64,000 bases of DNA, from positions 219,951-283,950 of the forward strand of contig ML986583.1 in assembly GCA_010094045.1 (NCBI GenBank). The letters run 5' to 3'. Position 1 is the stretch's first letter, and each line of letters opens with the position of its first letter. Of the stretch, positions 1 to 12,359 are shown one piece after another. The position numbers and the translations under genes are program-made. Source of the DNA: Lojkania enalia (Eukaryota > Ascomycota > Dothideomycetes > Pleosporales). Below the pieces are notes generated by a model. It saw only the letters and a list, made by a program, of their open reading frames with translations, was not told where the DNA came from and ran no database searches.

Positions 1-285
1 TACCCGAACAGCACCCCATCCTCTGTCAAACCCGCAATAGGAAGCAAACCGAATGTCCAGAAGCCTTCTCCGGGCCCAAATTCGTATCCTAGTGAGAAGA
101 AGAAAGCGGTCAAACTGGGCCAACCTAAGCCTTTCAATTCACCCGGCAAGGAAAATGGTGGTAATGGTGGAGGCGAGACACCAAAGTATCCCGGGGCCGG
201 AAACAAGACGCCGGTAAAGCCAAAGGCATATAAGCCGTTACCGGGGATGGCGGAGAGGGGCAAAGTGGAGCACATTCAGATATAG
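1..285 (+). CDS. 3' end of an unidentified Lys/Pro-rich protein (partial)
   Basis: Frame 1 is open from the first base to a TAG at 283-285, giving the last 94 residues of a protein whose start lies outside the window. The segment is low in complexity and rich in Lys, Pro, Gly, Ser and Asn, with no hydrophobic stretch, and ends in EHIQI. It looks like a disordered basic tail. The frame is called coding because it runs uninterrupted to the edge, has a steady K/P/G composition, and is followed by AT-richer sequence. I do not recognise the family. An accidental open frame at the edge cannot be excluded. Confidence 0.5.
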   Translation, partial: YPNSTPSSVKPAIGSKPNVQKPSPGPNSYPSEKKKAVKLGQPKPFNSPGKENGGNGGGETPKYPGAGNKTPVKPKAYKPLPGMAERGKVEHIQI

Positions 286-1641
286 ATAGGATTAGAGGAT
301 GGGGTGTTTTCTTTGATTGTTGCGGCAATTATGTACGATAGGGGATTCTATAGTGGGGTCGTTTTAAAAAGGGTTTTATGCACATCTGGTTTTGCGGGCT
401 TTTTTTGAAGGTGTTTTTATATAGTTCGATGAGATGTACTGGGGCGGTAGCAAGATACTACTTTACCGAGTCTAGGTTCTGGAATCATTTTAAGATAGGG
501 GATGAGTACGTCTAGATTTCTGGTGGTAGCGACTTGACTCGAGAATTCTTCTTGATTGATATCCGACGCGTTCTTAGAAATGAGTTATTGCACCCCAGAA
601 AAGTTGCCCGCAATCTCAGTCTTTGCTCCCGGACGTTCGTAGCTCGGATCTCATGCATAAGACCTATATTCCCTCTCGAACAGCCACGGTGCGGTCCCTT
701 AGCCTCTGCTTTCTCGTTCTAGTACCGATGTACCACGGTGCCACATATTGTAGCACAAGTACGAAGATGGACGGCGGGATGTACTTACTGAAACGTCAGT
801 ATTTGGTTTACCCCGCATACCGGCCTATCTAGGTTCGTCCTGTGGAGCTGGTTCGTAGATCAGGCGTTGCGGGTTCATATACCGTGGATGATATGTTGCA
901 CTCGGTTGTAAGGTCAAAATAGTGATTCGAGGGGATAAGAATACGGGGGTTTGACGCGATTGATAGGGTGGTGTCAACAGAAAGGAAACGAAATATGATT
1001 TGGGTTGTACACGCCCTTCCATGCCGAAATTTATGTCCTTTTGAGATAGGAAGTCTGACGGGTTTTCGACGACGGAAGGATGAGAGATACTGGCGAACCT
1101 CTTGCGCTTGAGATGCAAACTTATCGTCTCGGCATGGGATTGTAGCAAATGCGATGCTAGGAGAGCCGATAAGCCTGTCCTACCTGGTACAGATCGCCGA
1201 TTGACATCCCCTGTTCCTTGCACGCCGCTCAAAGTGGCAATGGAGCACGCGAGTATTCACCAGACACAACCGCATGTCCCACACCACCTTCTAGTATGCC
1301 CTAGCACTATGCATTCAATAAAATGGTTTTTGCCTGCACCGGAAAACACTATTAAATTTTTGACCCCTTTTCGTTGAGACGGTCAACCGAGGGCTAGTGA
1401 ACAGATTCGGAGCCAGTTCTCGGCTAAACCGCTTCCAGTTGAGTCGAGGAGCACTGGCCGCCGCATTCACGTCACACCTCACAGCAAAGAAATCGCTGTA
1501 CTGCATTCGTCTCCTCGTCATCTCCCCTTGATACCCACTCATCTCAATCCCCCCCCGGCTTCGCCCGCATATATAATCTTTATAGTCTGCAATACCGCTC
1601 CCGCCCCCCTGCTTGCTCCCTCCGCTAGCTGCGCCTCTGCA
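286..1641. other. Intergenic region, upstream of the CorA gene
   Basis: Both strands hold only short, compositionally ordinary open frames. Nothing resembles a conserved protein. The last 150 bases are C-rich pyrimidine sequence typical of a fungal 5' leader before the ATG at 1642. Confidence 0.5.
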
Positions 1642-4532
1642 ATGGCCAGCAACCCTGCCCGCAGCTCTGGCGGCGAACCATCGTCCAACGCCCAGCGCTC
1701 CGCTATGAACCTGGGGAGCTCCACATATGCTGAGGCAGTCGCTCCAAATGCCTCAAATACCGCATCCACGCCACAGAACAATTCCGGTTCCTCGTCACAA
1801 GCTCCTGCGAAGAAGCGAAAGCACCGCGGCGGGAAGAAAAGGCGCAACAGGCGACAGTCCTTTGCTGCTCCACCGCCGGCAATCGATGAGAGCGACATGG
1901 CGAACCAGCGGCCGAGCGTAGCCGACGGGTCCCAATCGAGCTCGAGACACAATTCCAGCTTTTACCGCTTGCGTAATCATAGCAACACCAGTCTAGAGAG
2001 CGAGGCGTTGCTGGATCACAGAGATGTGGGACAGCTGCAGCAGCGCCGCCAGAGCATCCAGCTGCCGAGCTTATTCGCGTCCCGACCGAGCTTCAACACC
2101 ACATCAAGCCCTTTCAATCGATCGAAGCTTTCTCGCCAGCACCAGCCGTCGGACAGCGACCAGGACGACGAGGAGGAAACCGACGACAGGACGCCTTTGA
2201 TGGGCACATCGCATAAGGATATCAGGGGGAGCCCCAGCTATGGCGGGACAAGCGGTCCCTCGAGCACTGGAAGGCCGCTGAGTTCTGGTAAGAAGGACCG
2301 GCCCCGCAGGGGAAGCAGGTCGTCGGACGCCAGTAGCAGACGGGCGCCGCGGCCTGGATTCGCGTCACACAACTCGAGGACGAATCTCGATGACTACAAT
2401 ATCAACAACCCTCCATCGGTGCCGGCCAGTCCAGTGCTCGACCCAGAGGTCCTATTCGACGATGTTATGCTCCCCACAGGCCTAGACCATAGTACATCAC
2501 CGGTGTTGGGCAGGCTCGCCAACAGGTCCCGCGACGTCCTGATTGATATCGATGAAGAGCCGGGGTCGCCAAAGCACTATCCTGGGTCGACGCCGACCTC
2601 GCCCGGGAAGGATCATGAGTTCAAGAGACGGATGACTGCAATCAAGGCTGCGGAAGATGTGTGCTTCCCGATTGAAGGGATGTCGGAGATTGGTCAGGAT
2701 GATTACATGCATCGCCCGGAGAGCGGAGACGTGCGAGGGCGTCGGCGTCGGCGTCGCTGGCCGGATCTCCATGTTCTGGAGGCTTGGGCTCAAGAAGAGA
2801 AAGAAGAGCGGACAATAAACGAAATGAGAGTGCGCAAGATAAGCGAGCCGCTCATGGTTGGTGGGCGGCTGCGTCCACAGAAACGTACCTGGCATCGAGA
2901 CGCAGACGATGCGCCGTACCGCTTCACGTATTTCAACGAAGAGTTTGTAAGCACCGTCCATAGCCAATCCATTAGCGAGCTAGTGCAGGAGGGGCAGACT
3001 TTCAGGAGCCTCTTCATTCCCGATCCACCTGTCATTGAAGACAGCACAGACGATGAGACGGATGACGAAGAGATGACACCGCTCACGCGGGACACGACGC
3101 TCATGAGTGCGAACGGACAGTCTAGGAATGGAACACGCACGCCTGCTCCGTTGACTCCCGCCAAGCCGAACTCTTCGGGCGAGCAGACGCGTTCCAACAC
3201 GCCCGCTCCCGCATCTACACCAAAGCAAGATCAGGAAAAACCGAAGCGGTACGGCCCGCGACCGGCATGGTGGCTGGACGTCTTGTGTCCCACCGAAGCC
3301 GAGATGAGGATCATTTCCAAGGCATTTAGCATCCATCCGTTAACGGCTGAGGACATTATGATGCAGGAGCAGCGGGAAAAGGTAGAGTTGTTCAAGCACT
3401 ACTACTTCCTCAACTATAGGACATTCGAGCAGGACGAAAACAGCGATAACTACCTGGAGCCTGTAAACTTGTACGTCGTTGTCTTCCGAGAGGGTGTCAT
3501 CAGCGTAAGTTTTGAAACTATCTATCATTATGTATAGAGAGACTAACTTGGCAGTTCCATTTCTCCATGACCCCTCACCCTGCCAACGTCCGCCGCCGCA
3601 TCCGCCAGCTTCAGGACTACCTCATTCTCTCCCCAGATTGGATCTCGTACGGCATCATCGACGACATCACCGATGCCTACGCACCGCTGATCGAAAGGAT
3701 CGAAGCCGAAGTGGATGAGATCGATGAAGCGATTCTTCGCCTACACTCAGCCGAGGAAGAGCAAGAAGCCAAGAAACTCAGATCATCCTCGTTCAACAAT
3801 CCGCACTACGAGAAGAGCTACGCCCCCTCAGACGGGGGTCGCGAAGTGCAAGAAAGCGGGCGCGACATGCTAAGGCGGGTGGGCGAGTGTCGGAAGAAGG
3901 TCATGGGGCTGTATCGTTTGTTAGGCAATAAGGCGGACGTGATTAAGGGATTTGCGAAGCGGTGTAACGAGCAGTGGGATGTGGCGCCGAGGAGCGAGAT
4001 TGGACTTTACCTAGGGGATATCCAGGACCATATCGTTACGATGACGGGGAATTTGAGCCATTATGAGAAGTCAGTACCATCCCTCTTCCAACCTCCTATT
4101 AACAGGAATATCTTGTCTTCTTTCGATCTAGTTTGAAATATTATGGAATGAAGAAGCATAGCTGCTAACATATGGAAGTCTACTCTCCCGAGCGCACAGC
4201 AACTACCTCGCACAAATCAACATCCGTATGAATGAGCGCCAAGAGAAGACGAGCGACATCCTGGGCAAGCTCACCGTCCTAGGCACCATTGTCCTGCCCA
4301 TGAACGTCGTGACGGGCATCTGGGGAATGAATTGTAGGTCCCACAACTTCCTCCCTTGTTTCCTTACGGCGTTCAGCTTCGAATAGTTTTCTGGTGCTAA
4401 CCGTGTTATACAGGCTTAGTACCTGGTCAGGATATTGAGAACTTGAACTGGTTCTGGGGCATCACAGCAGGATTGATAATGTTTGCGCTCACAAGCTTTT
4501 TCATCGCTAAGAGGGTCTATGGCATCGTGTGA
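1642..4532 (+). CDS. CorA-family magnesium transporter (Mnr2/Alr type)
   Basis: Predicted exons are 1642-3504, 3555-4069, 4179-4333 and 4414-4532, giving 883 residues. The introns have GT-AG ends, and the second has a clear GCTAAC branch. The first 580 or so residues are a cytosolic, low-complexity Ser/Arg-rich extension with a basic cluster (KKRKHRGGKKRRNRR), as in fungal Mnr2/Alr proteins. The CorA core starts near RPAWWLDVLCPTEAEM (about residue 545). Exon 3 encodes TM1, which ends in the signature GIWGMN, with GMN at residues 842-844. The asparagine codon is the last full codon before intron 3. Exon 4 encodes the loop and TM2 (WFWGITAGLIMFALTSFF). Known role: CorA pentamers carry Mg2+ across the plasma or vacuolar membrane. 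An in-frame ATG at 1528 exists, but 1642 (MASNPARSS) has the better context and follows a C-rich leader. The long N-terminus favours Mnr2/Alr over mitochondrial Mrs2. Confidence 0.9.
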
Positions 4533-4998
4533 GTCGTGTCATATAGTTGTCTGGTTGGCTGTGAGGTTGGTTAAGGGGTTGGTTTGATTTTCGTATCATG
4601 CTATTTGGTATAATTGTATGCCAATCGAGTTGAAGTGGACAGAGTGAAGAGTAAAAGTTTCGTCTTCGTCCCCGACTTTGTATATGTACATAGATGCACA
4701 TAGTAGCATGGCGCTAGGATACGATGCACAAAGCATATTCTGATCTAGAAATTTGGCAGTGGTGGTGGCATTGCCAGGGAACTTGTAGCATATTGTATAA
4801 GACGAGCACTACCTTTCTCGCGTAGCTGGTCTGTAGCATTACCTAAATCCTACAGTACCTAGTAACGCATGTCCCAAATCCATGACCCCCATACGCATCA
4901 TATCACGTACAACCCATAAAGTTATGCATGTACTAGACACCGACGAGCCCAGAACGCCGAGCCAAATATTCTCCGGACCAAAGCCAAAGGTCTAAATT
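4533..4998. other. Intergenic region between convergent genes
   Basis: AT-rich 3' flanking sequence shared by the CorA gene and the oppositely oriented Myb-protein gene. I see no open frame of interest. Confidence 0.5.
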
Positions 4999-7900
4999 CT
5001 AAAGCTCATCATCGCTCGCAGTAACTAGCTCGCGGCTCTTGACCTTCTTGCCCAATGATCGCCTTCTGTCACTCTCAATCTCCTCCACCTCGCCCTTCTC
5101 ACTACCGACATCATCCACCCCAATTTCCCCCTCCTGTTGCTGGAAAAACAGCGCAACCGCCACACACTTGTCCATCCAGGTGCGTCTCGGTCCCACTTTA
5201 TCTATTAGATCCCTCCAAACGCCTGCACACTGCTGCGGCGACACTAGAGCACCCTCACTCTCAACCCCATCTCGCCTCACCTGCTCCGCAATATGCTCCC
5301 AGTCAATTTCATGTTCAGCCGAGACGTCAGACTCAAACACGGCCCGAACGATAAAGTGTTCAGTCCTCCATCTCGGTGTTTCTACCCGATCGCCTCCACC
5401 CTTCCTCTTCTCCTTTTCCTTCTTCTTAGACTTTGGCACCGTCGGCGTACCCATCTCTTCATCCTGAATCTTCTTCTTCTTCTTCTTCTTCTTGCCAGAA
5501 CTTCGGTCCGAGAACCTAGCCCCGCTGTCTCGTTTCTGCATCTGCTTCCACTTGACCGAGCACTGCAGCCTCGTGCGCATGCCTCCCATCTGCTTGCTCA
5601 CAGCCGTCCAATGCACGTACTGCATAAGATCGATGTTCTCAACCGGCTCGCAAGCCTCCAGTCTCTTTTTCTTAGTCATTTCAATCGCGTCCGTGACTGC
5701 CCGTCTCAGTGCTTGTTCCTCGTCTTCCGACCAGCGCGACGTATTCCGCTCGTTGCCGTACTGCAGATAGTTCTTCCAGCGATCACGTATGTCGTTCTCG
5801 GCCCGCGTGCCCATGATTTGCGAGATGGTTTTCCATTTGTTGGGATGTTCCCGGAACAACTCCTTGAGCATATTGTCCTCCTCCTCATCCCACATGCCAC
5901 CGCCTTTCTTGAAGTTGTGGTAGCGCCGCCTGACGAAGCGCTGGATGTTTGTTGTGGAGCGGTCGGGCAAATGTTCGTACAGCTCCTTCCAGAAAGCGCG
6001 GCTGGCTGCGATATACGGCGCGTCTGCTACGAGGTTATCAGTGGTAGCGGGTCGTGTGTATTGGATCAGGTCGACAAGCTCGTTGATATTTAGCCCGTTA
6101 GATGACTTGTGAGCTTGGATAGTTGCGCGGACTATCTCTTCTTCGTCTTTCGTAAAAGGCCCAGACTTTCGAAGGTCTGGTGGATTCCCAAGCCTGTGAT
6201 GCTTGTTCAGCATCTTCTCCGCATCGCACGGATCGGCGTCGGTGCGTACCCTACTCCCACTCCATTTGATAGGTACAGCTCGTTTGTGCTCGACATTATC
6301 TTCAGTCTCTACCACAGGATCTACACTAAGCTCATCTAAGCCCACCTGATACTTCTTTCTCCTCTTTCTAGGCTTTTCTGGAGCATCAGGCTCGCTGTTC
6401 TCTTCGTGCTGTTCTAAACTATCATCCTTAACGGGTCCTGACTTTCTGCTCTTCCTCTTTGACCTTCTCGAAGGGGGCTCAGGCTCAGCTTCTTGAGTAG
6501 CTTCAGATTCGGCAGGCACATCCTTCCGCTTTTTCCTTCGTTCCCTATTCGCAATAGGGGGTTCTGGATCCTTATTTACGGGCTCCGCTATGTCTTCAAC
6601 GACTTGAGCGTCCCCAGGCTGACGAGTTTCATCAACTGCGGGCCCTGCTTCGAGCTCTGGAAATGACGTTTTAGCTATCTTTTTTACTTTCCCTTTCCCT
6701 TTCCCCTTTTCTTTGGTCGAATAAGCTGGCGGCTCCACATCTTCTATTACGACATTATTCTCAGCTTGGGTTGCCTCATGCTGCTCGTTGGATAGGGCAG
6801 GATTAGTATTCTCAACGTTCAACTCTGGTTTTTTTGCCGCCTTGAGCTTTGCCAACAATGTAGAAGCAAGGACAGGTTCCTCATCAGCGGCGCTCTCAGT
6901 AAAAGGGTCAGGCTGTGAGAAGTTTCCCAAATCATTGAGCAGGCGCAGAGATGGAGAACCCTCTAGGACAGTGTGCTCATCACCAAGGACGCCATTCGTG
7001 GCTTCAGCAGCTGGTTCCTCAGGGGGTTTAGGTAGCAATGAAGTATCGTCCTTCCGTGATTTCCTTTTCTTCTTCTTAGTCTTTGCAGGTTCAGTAACCC
7101 CTTCCTCCTCGATGGCTCTAATACTTAGGAGAGGCACACTGCTGTTTTCAACACCGTCCTCATGCACATCGTACATGGTCGCATCGGCATCCATAGTCTC
7201 AACCGGAGCAGTTACGGGCAGTAGTTCGTTAGGTTGTCTCTTTTTCCGCTTCTGGTTCAGCGACGAAGTCGGTGGCGGCGTTGTGGTTTTAGTAGCACCC
7301 ACGCTCACTTCTTGGGATGACAGCGGGACTTTTCTGGCACCGCCGTTCGCTCCATACATGTGTTGGACTATATCCTCACCGCTCAGGGCGTCACTCAGAT
7401 CTACCGTGATGTCTTTCCTGCCACGCCTGCGGCGCCGCTTAATCATCGGGGTGTGGCCAGGAACTGCCGCCTGGCTTGTGTGTGCGGATGAAATGGGAGC
7501 ATCCACTGCGGCGAAAGTAGTAGGTTGTGAGTCGGGTACCTCAACATCGGACAAGAAGGGATCGCTCGTTGGCGGCCTCTGGGTTGCGACAGGAGAGAGG
7601 GGCCAGCGGTTGGGGAGCTCGTCGAGCAACAGCGAATCATCGCTTTGGCGGAGACTCCTACGGGAGCCCTTTCGAGAACCTTTGCTAGCCTGGCTCACGG
7701 CGATTCCGTTCGAAGATGGGCCAGAAGGCGCAGATGGGTCGCCAACGGCCGCGTCCTCGTCGAGCTTGCCAGCACCCACACGAGATCTACGCGGCGCTTT
7801 CGCTTTCGCTTTTCTTTTTCTCTCTCCTTCACTCTGTTCTTTTCCTTTTCCTTTTCCTTTTCCCTTTCCTTTTTCCTTTCCTTTCCCTTTGCCCTCGCCC

Positions 7901-8841
7901 TCAGTAGCTATAGAATCATGCGTGCTATTCTCGAGTGCGCCGCGTCCGTTGTCCGCGCTGGAGCCGAGAGCATTTTCGGAGAGTAGCTGGGCTGTCGCAT
8001 CGTCGTACTCTAAGTCTACTCAAGTTAACTATCGGGCCTAAACAGAGCGCATCGACAGCAGGAAAAAGGATATATCTAATACAATCCATGTAAACTTACC
8101 ATTAGCGTGGACGCGTCGCGCCTTTGATGAAGGGCCAACCATGTAGGCCATTGCGGCGTCGCTCTGCATTTCGGGATTTTCAATTTGCGATGAGTTTGAA
8201 CCCATGTCTAGAGTAGTAGCGATGGAGGATGTGTCATGGTGCATTGAAAGCATAGAGAAGGTGGGAGGTGCGAAGGCAGGCGGGCTTGTACCTGTATGTG
8301 TTGAATGTAATTGGTTCTGCCGGGTAAGTTTGGCGCACGGGCCTTCATCATATCCTCGACCCGCCCTCTGATGCTCCGGGGTTTTCACCGACTCCCTGTC
8401 ATGGTCATTCAGAGCCTTCACCGATCCATGGAATACTGCATCGAATAGTGTGGCCATGTCACCATACCCAACATCGAAATGAGGCAGGATTTTAGAACAG
8501 GTCCCATAGACTTGACCATCTGACACTTCTGGACAGCCAAACACTGCATCGAACATGGTAGCCATGTCCCCATATCCAACATCTAGATACGGAAGACGGC
8601 ATTCTTGCACGTAACAATCATTGTTTAGATGCCTTATTTTAGTGTCTACGTTTTCATCGACAAGAGGACTCGATGTTTCTAGTTTTAGAGCAGAGTGGTG
8701 GTACTGAAAATTTGGAGTGTAGGGTTTACGGCAGTCGGCAGGCTCTATGACATTCCTCACCTCCTGTTTTTGAACAATTGGGTCGGACGGCTCCATACGA
8801 TGGCTCGTGGTGGTTTTAGAAATTTGTTCGAAAGACTCCAT
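4999..8841 (-). CDS. Myb/SANT DNA-binding protein, Reb1/TTF1-like
   Basis: Two exons, 8841-8100 and 8018-4999, give 1253 residues. The intron is 81 nt with a GTAAGT donor, a GTTAAC branch and an AG acceptor at 8020-8019. The long second frame has no usable ATG, so exon 1 is needed. The C-terminal third (about residues 865-1075) holds tandem Myb/SANT repeats, including WDEEEDNMLKELFREHPNKW and RWSEDEEQALRRAV, plus a preceding GPFTKDEEEI segment. This is the arrangement of the Reb1/Nsi1/TTF1 factors that bind rDNA terminator sites and stop RNA polymerase I. A weaker Myb-like stretch (RWRTEHFIVRAVF) follows. The middle is disordered and highly basic, with several nuclear-localisation-like KKRK/RRKK clusters. 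The N-terminus carries a duplicated motif around DVGYGDMAT and a Lys-Gly repeat. The assignment rests on domain order; a telomere- or promoter-binding Myb protein is possible. Confidence 0.75.
7838..7890. repeat. Hexanucleotide microsatellite inside the Myb gene
   Basis: A tract of imperfect CCTTTT units (AAAAGG on the coding strand) encodes an alternating Lys-Gly run near residues 290-305 of the Myb protein. The unit keeps the reading frame, so length changes would only add or remove KG pairs. Confidence 0.8.
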
Positions 8842-9229
8842 GGATTCATGTAACCCGTTTCGATGGACTGGATTAGTTGTCCCCCATGACAGCGGCTCAA
8901 TTCCTTTTAGTACCGGAGGAAAAGTATCATCACCAAATTGTTAGCACATATTTAGTACTTAGAAATTGGAGTGAGGAGAACTGGGGGAAAGTGCTGGTGA
9001 TAGGCTAGCTTATATATATGGTGATCCTTGGTCCTACGGAGGGGCTTGAGACGATGCCTCATCGTCGTTAGCCTGTAATGCGATGTGAACCAAAAGTCCT
9101 CTTAATTTAACTCCAGAAGGTAGTGATGGTCGCCACTATGTTCTCATATAACAAGTAAGTTGAGAAAGGTACCATCCCCAGGAATGCCCTTGTCGCCCGT
9201 TGATCCTAGCCTTACCATTTGCCATTTAC
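8842..9229. other. Intergenic region, promoter of the Myb gene
   Basis: Short gap between the start of the Myb gene and the stop of the acyltransferase gene, both on the minus strand. A TATATATA run at about 9010-9019 lies about 170 bases upstream of the Myb gene ATG and could be its TATA element. Nothing else is visible. Confidence 0.4.
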
Positions 9230-11324
9230 TTACACGATCAAATACAAAGCCGTGATCAAGCTTGGCCCAATAAATAACCCAAACCAGAATATGATGTTAC
9301 CGAGCGTATCTCTTCCTTTCAGAAGTTTCGTCTTGCTCAGCATAGCGAGCGGGATCTGGCTCAGTTGGAATACGAACAGATATCCTCGGACCTTTTTGAA
9401 AATGCAGAACATGAGGAGCTCATGCGCAATCGCACTAAGAAGGAACGTGACCAAGGTGGCGCTCATCTTGGTAAGATGGAATGCGGAGATGGAGCTGTGA
9501 TAGACATGGCGGAGCAGGAAATTGTGAACAGGCCGGTTCCAGTCGCGGGCGTACTGATCCCAAGATACACTATTCCACCAGTCGCCGTAAAAGCCCCGAT
9601 CGGCGAAGCGGGTGAGTTCGGCGAGGACGTTGAGAAGGCATTCCCAGATTACATACCAAGCAAGCAATTGTTCGAGGAGGAGCGGGAAGAGCATATCCGA
9701 CACAACCCACGGAAAATCCTTCCAGCGCTGATCGAGGCTCATGCCCGCCTCTTTGTGGCGCACCGTCTCAATGACCACAGGGTAGATGTAGGCCTGCGAG
9801 ATGATAATCATGATCCAGATGACTCCGAGTGTGGCTGCAGACTTCTCGGCGACATACCACCAGTTGATGGAGTCCTGGCGAGGGTATTCGAGCTCATATA
9901 CGAGGGTTGGAAGGCACATCCAGTCCACGAAGTTAGTGAGGGTAAGGTTTTTGGGGTACGCGTTATCCATGGTCGTACAGTTGCCGTGGAGTTCTTCTTC
10001 TAAGATGGTAATCTCGGTCTTGATTACGCCGGTGAAGGCTTGAATTTGCTCGGCATCCAGTGCTTCGCCCGCTTCGATGGCTTTGGCCATGGTGGCTATT
10101 TCCGACTCTTCTTTCGAGAAGTTGGTGGAATACTTCGGCCCGATGCTCCGGCGACGGTGGGCGAGAGCATGACGGCTGAGCCCATCCAGACCCGTTGCAA
10201 ATAGAACCTCTGCGTCGGGAGATGTGGATGTCGGGCTTTCGTGCGCTTCCATGTCCTCGAGCTGCGTCAATTTTTGTTGGAGTAGGTTGGTGCGGCGACG
10301 AACTTGCGAGACTGTTTGCCCATGAGTGTTCGCCAACAATCGCCAAGGTTGGTGGGCCAGACTTACGATAGCCGTTGTAGAAGGCATAGGAATGCTGCTT
10401 CATCAAATAGATGAAGTTGTGCAGAAAGATGAAGACGGTATGCGTCCACGGCCATTCTCTGTAAAAACTGAACCAGATGGTACCGCTGATGAAGAGAATT
10501 TGCCAGATGGATTGGATAATCCACCCAGACCTGCTCCAAGTCAAGTATCCGCGCGCAATGGCCTTTTGTAGGAATAATCCAAATCCAGTGGCAACCGTCA
10601 TGACCCCATCGGTAACTAGAAGCACAACTAGGTCTCTGTCTACCATTAGATGCAAGATTTCTGCTCTTCCAAATACGGAGCCCTGATTCTTGTAATTCTG
10701 CGCCGCAATCTTCAACAGTAGCAGCGCCATCGCCAGCCAGAAAAGTGTGAAGAAGCCATAGAACGGGGACTGCGATCCGCGCGGGTTCTGTCGGTCAAAA
10801 GTGGTGAATTGGCGAGTGAAGACGAGATCCCGTAGACGGTTGCGGCTTTTGCCGCTCAACCGGGCCGCCTCGCGCTCGATGCCAGACTTTAAGATATCGC
10901 GGAACTCAGGGTCGTCCGCTGTCAGCGTGTACCTGCCCCTTCGTCCCGCCTTCTCGATAACAACCTGTATGCTCCTCCGCCGGTCGGCGTCGCGTCCACG
11001 CGCAGGCAGTGATATGCCGGCTTCCCCGCGGTTGTGGTCGTCGCCATTGACGCTGAGGTCGTCGGAGGCGATCGCGGTGGTACTGCGGCTTCTGCTGTCG
11101 CCGGCTTGCCCTCCAGAAGACAGCCTCAAGAACTTTGGCTCATCTCCATCGGTCAACGCTGCATCGCTGTCTGGCGTCCATCCAGAGCTCTCGCTGTCCT
11201 TTCGCGGGCGACCCGGGAAGCTGTGGAGCGCATATGACATTGCCGACCGGCCGTCTGTGAGAGAGGAGATGTCGGGCTTGAAGCGGTTCGATTGGGGCTC
11301 GCGCGCATCGTCGTTCGTCGCCAT
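9230..11324 (-). CDS. Sterol O-acyltransferase (ARE1/ARE2-type MBOAT)
   Basis: Exons 11324-10367 and 10311-9230 give 679 residues. The 55-nt intron (GTAAGT...CAG) falls inside the conserved HSYAFYNGYL segment, and splicing restores NGYLSQV. The first 150 or so residues are a Ser/Asp-rich cytosolic tail. Multiple membrane segments follow. The MBOAT hallmarks are present: FYGDWWN at about residue 560, the FYxDWWN acyl-CoA motif of the ACAT/DGAT1 group, and the catalytic-type histidine in AIAHELLMF at about residue 616. HSYAFYNGY points to the ARE branch. Known function: esterifies ergosterol and other sterols with acyl-CoA in the ER to make steryl esters for lipid droplets. ARE1 versus ARE2 cannot be decided here. 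DGAT1 is the alternative, but the N-terminal half fits ARE better. Confidence 0.88.
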
Positions 11325-12359
11325 TGTAAGGCATGCACCGGTTCCTGCGGTTCCTGCGGTTCTGTGCTATTGAGCCGTCATTAGGATGGTTGAGTGCAGT
11401 CAATTCAACATTTAAGTGGCATGACGTCTGAGGTCAGATCATAACTCCAGCTTCCACAAGACCCGAGAGGCGCCGCGGGGCAGCAAACGACAGCAGGTTT
11501 CCATTCATGGCGCAGAGCTCGGGAGACATCCGCGGCGGTCCGACAGCACGCCGCCTCGAGTGTGTCCGACAGGAGGACGGCCGGTGTGTGCTGTGTGGTT
11601 GAGAGTACTTGTTGCATATGCTTGGGGGCACGCCGCCGTAGGCACGCATGCGGGCTCGGTCTTGACGCGACATCACGGGATCCACGCCCCTGGACCCGGC
11701 CAGCGACCAGCGACCGCTGACCGCCGACCGCATCATCCCTCTGCCCACCATCCTTTTCGATATCGCTCGCAAAGGCAGGCGTCGCTATTTAAAACGGCGA
11801 ACTGCATCCGGAATGGAATGCGACTGTCACGCCAAGCGATAGGCATCCAATGACAACCAAGTCGCTCACTGGTCAGCGTCCGTCGTACTTCGCATTCGGC
11901 CCATCAACACAGATGCACCGACTGGGGTTCCCCAGTCCACTGCCACATCTCCCAGGCACCAAGCAAGCTCACGGCCTCAAGAATTGGGCTGTGCACCGCT
12001 TGTCTTCAGCCTCTCTCCCTACTTCTGCGCCTGACCGGCACGGGTCGCGGCCACTTAGCTGTCCCAGAAAAACGCCACGGCGACTTGGCGAAATCTTAGA
12101 CTTAACCCAACCCGCCCATGATTCGATCGTGGGTTTTCGATACGAGGAGGCGTGACACTCATATTGCAAGGCTGATAAAAATAGGCAAATGTAGTCGAGA
12201 TTTAAATGGGACGAGGCTTGCCCGCGCTCCAACGGCTAGACTCTGGGCACGTATCTCTACGACACCACGTCGCGACCATCACCAATTGCGCTGCCAGCGA
12301 ATTCTTCCGAATAGAGGCTTCCATCTTCGCTCTACTCCTCCGACTGCAGCTCAACCACC
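11325..12359. other. Divergent intergenic region (acyltransferase / seven-TM gene)
   Basis: About 1 kb of relatively GC-rich sequence between two divergently transcribed genes, so it should hold both promoters. The open frames here are short and show no recognisable protein. The last 100 bases are C/T-rich, as in fungal 5' leaders. Confidence 0.45.

Noticed and set aside
5293..6093. 266-residue plus-strand open frame
   Set aside because: Antisense shadow of the Myb domains; Leu-rich with no coherent motif.
6788..8041. 417-residue plus-strand open frame
   Set aside because: It is antisense to the Myb-protein gene and made of Ser/Phe/Leu-rich sequence that mirrors its acidic and basic codons. 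No domain is visible.
9365..10003. 212-residue plus-strand open frame
   Set aside because: Antisense to conserved exon 2 of the sterol acyltransferase, whose FYGDWWN and catalytic histidine regions are clearly the real coding strand.
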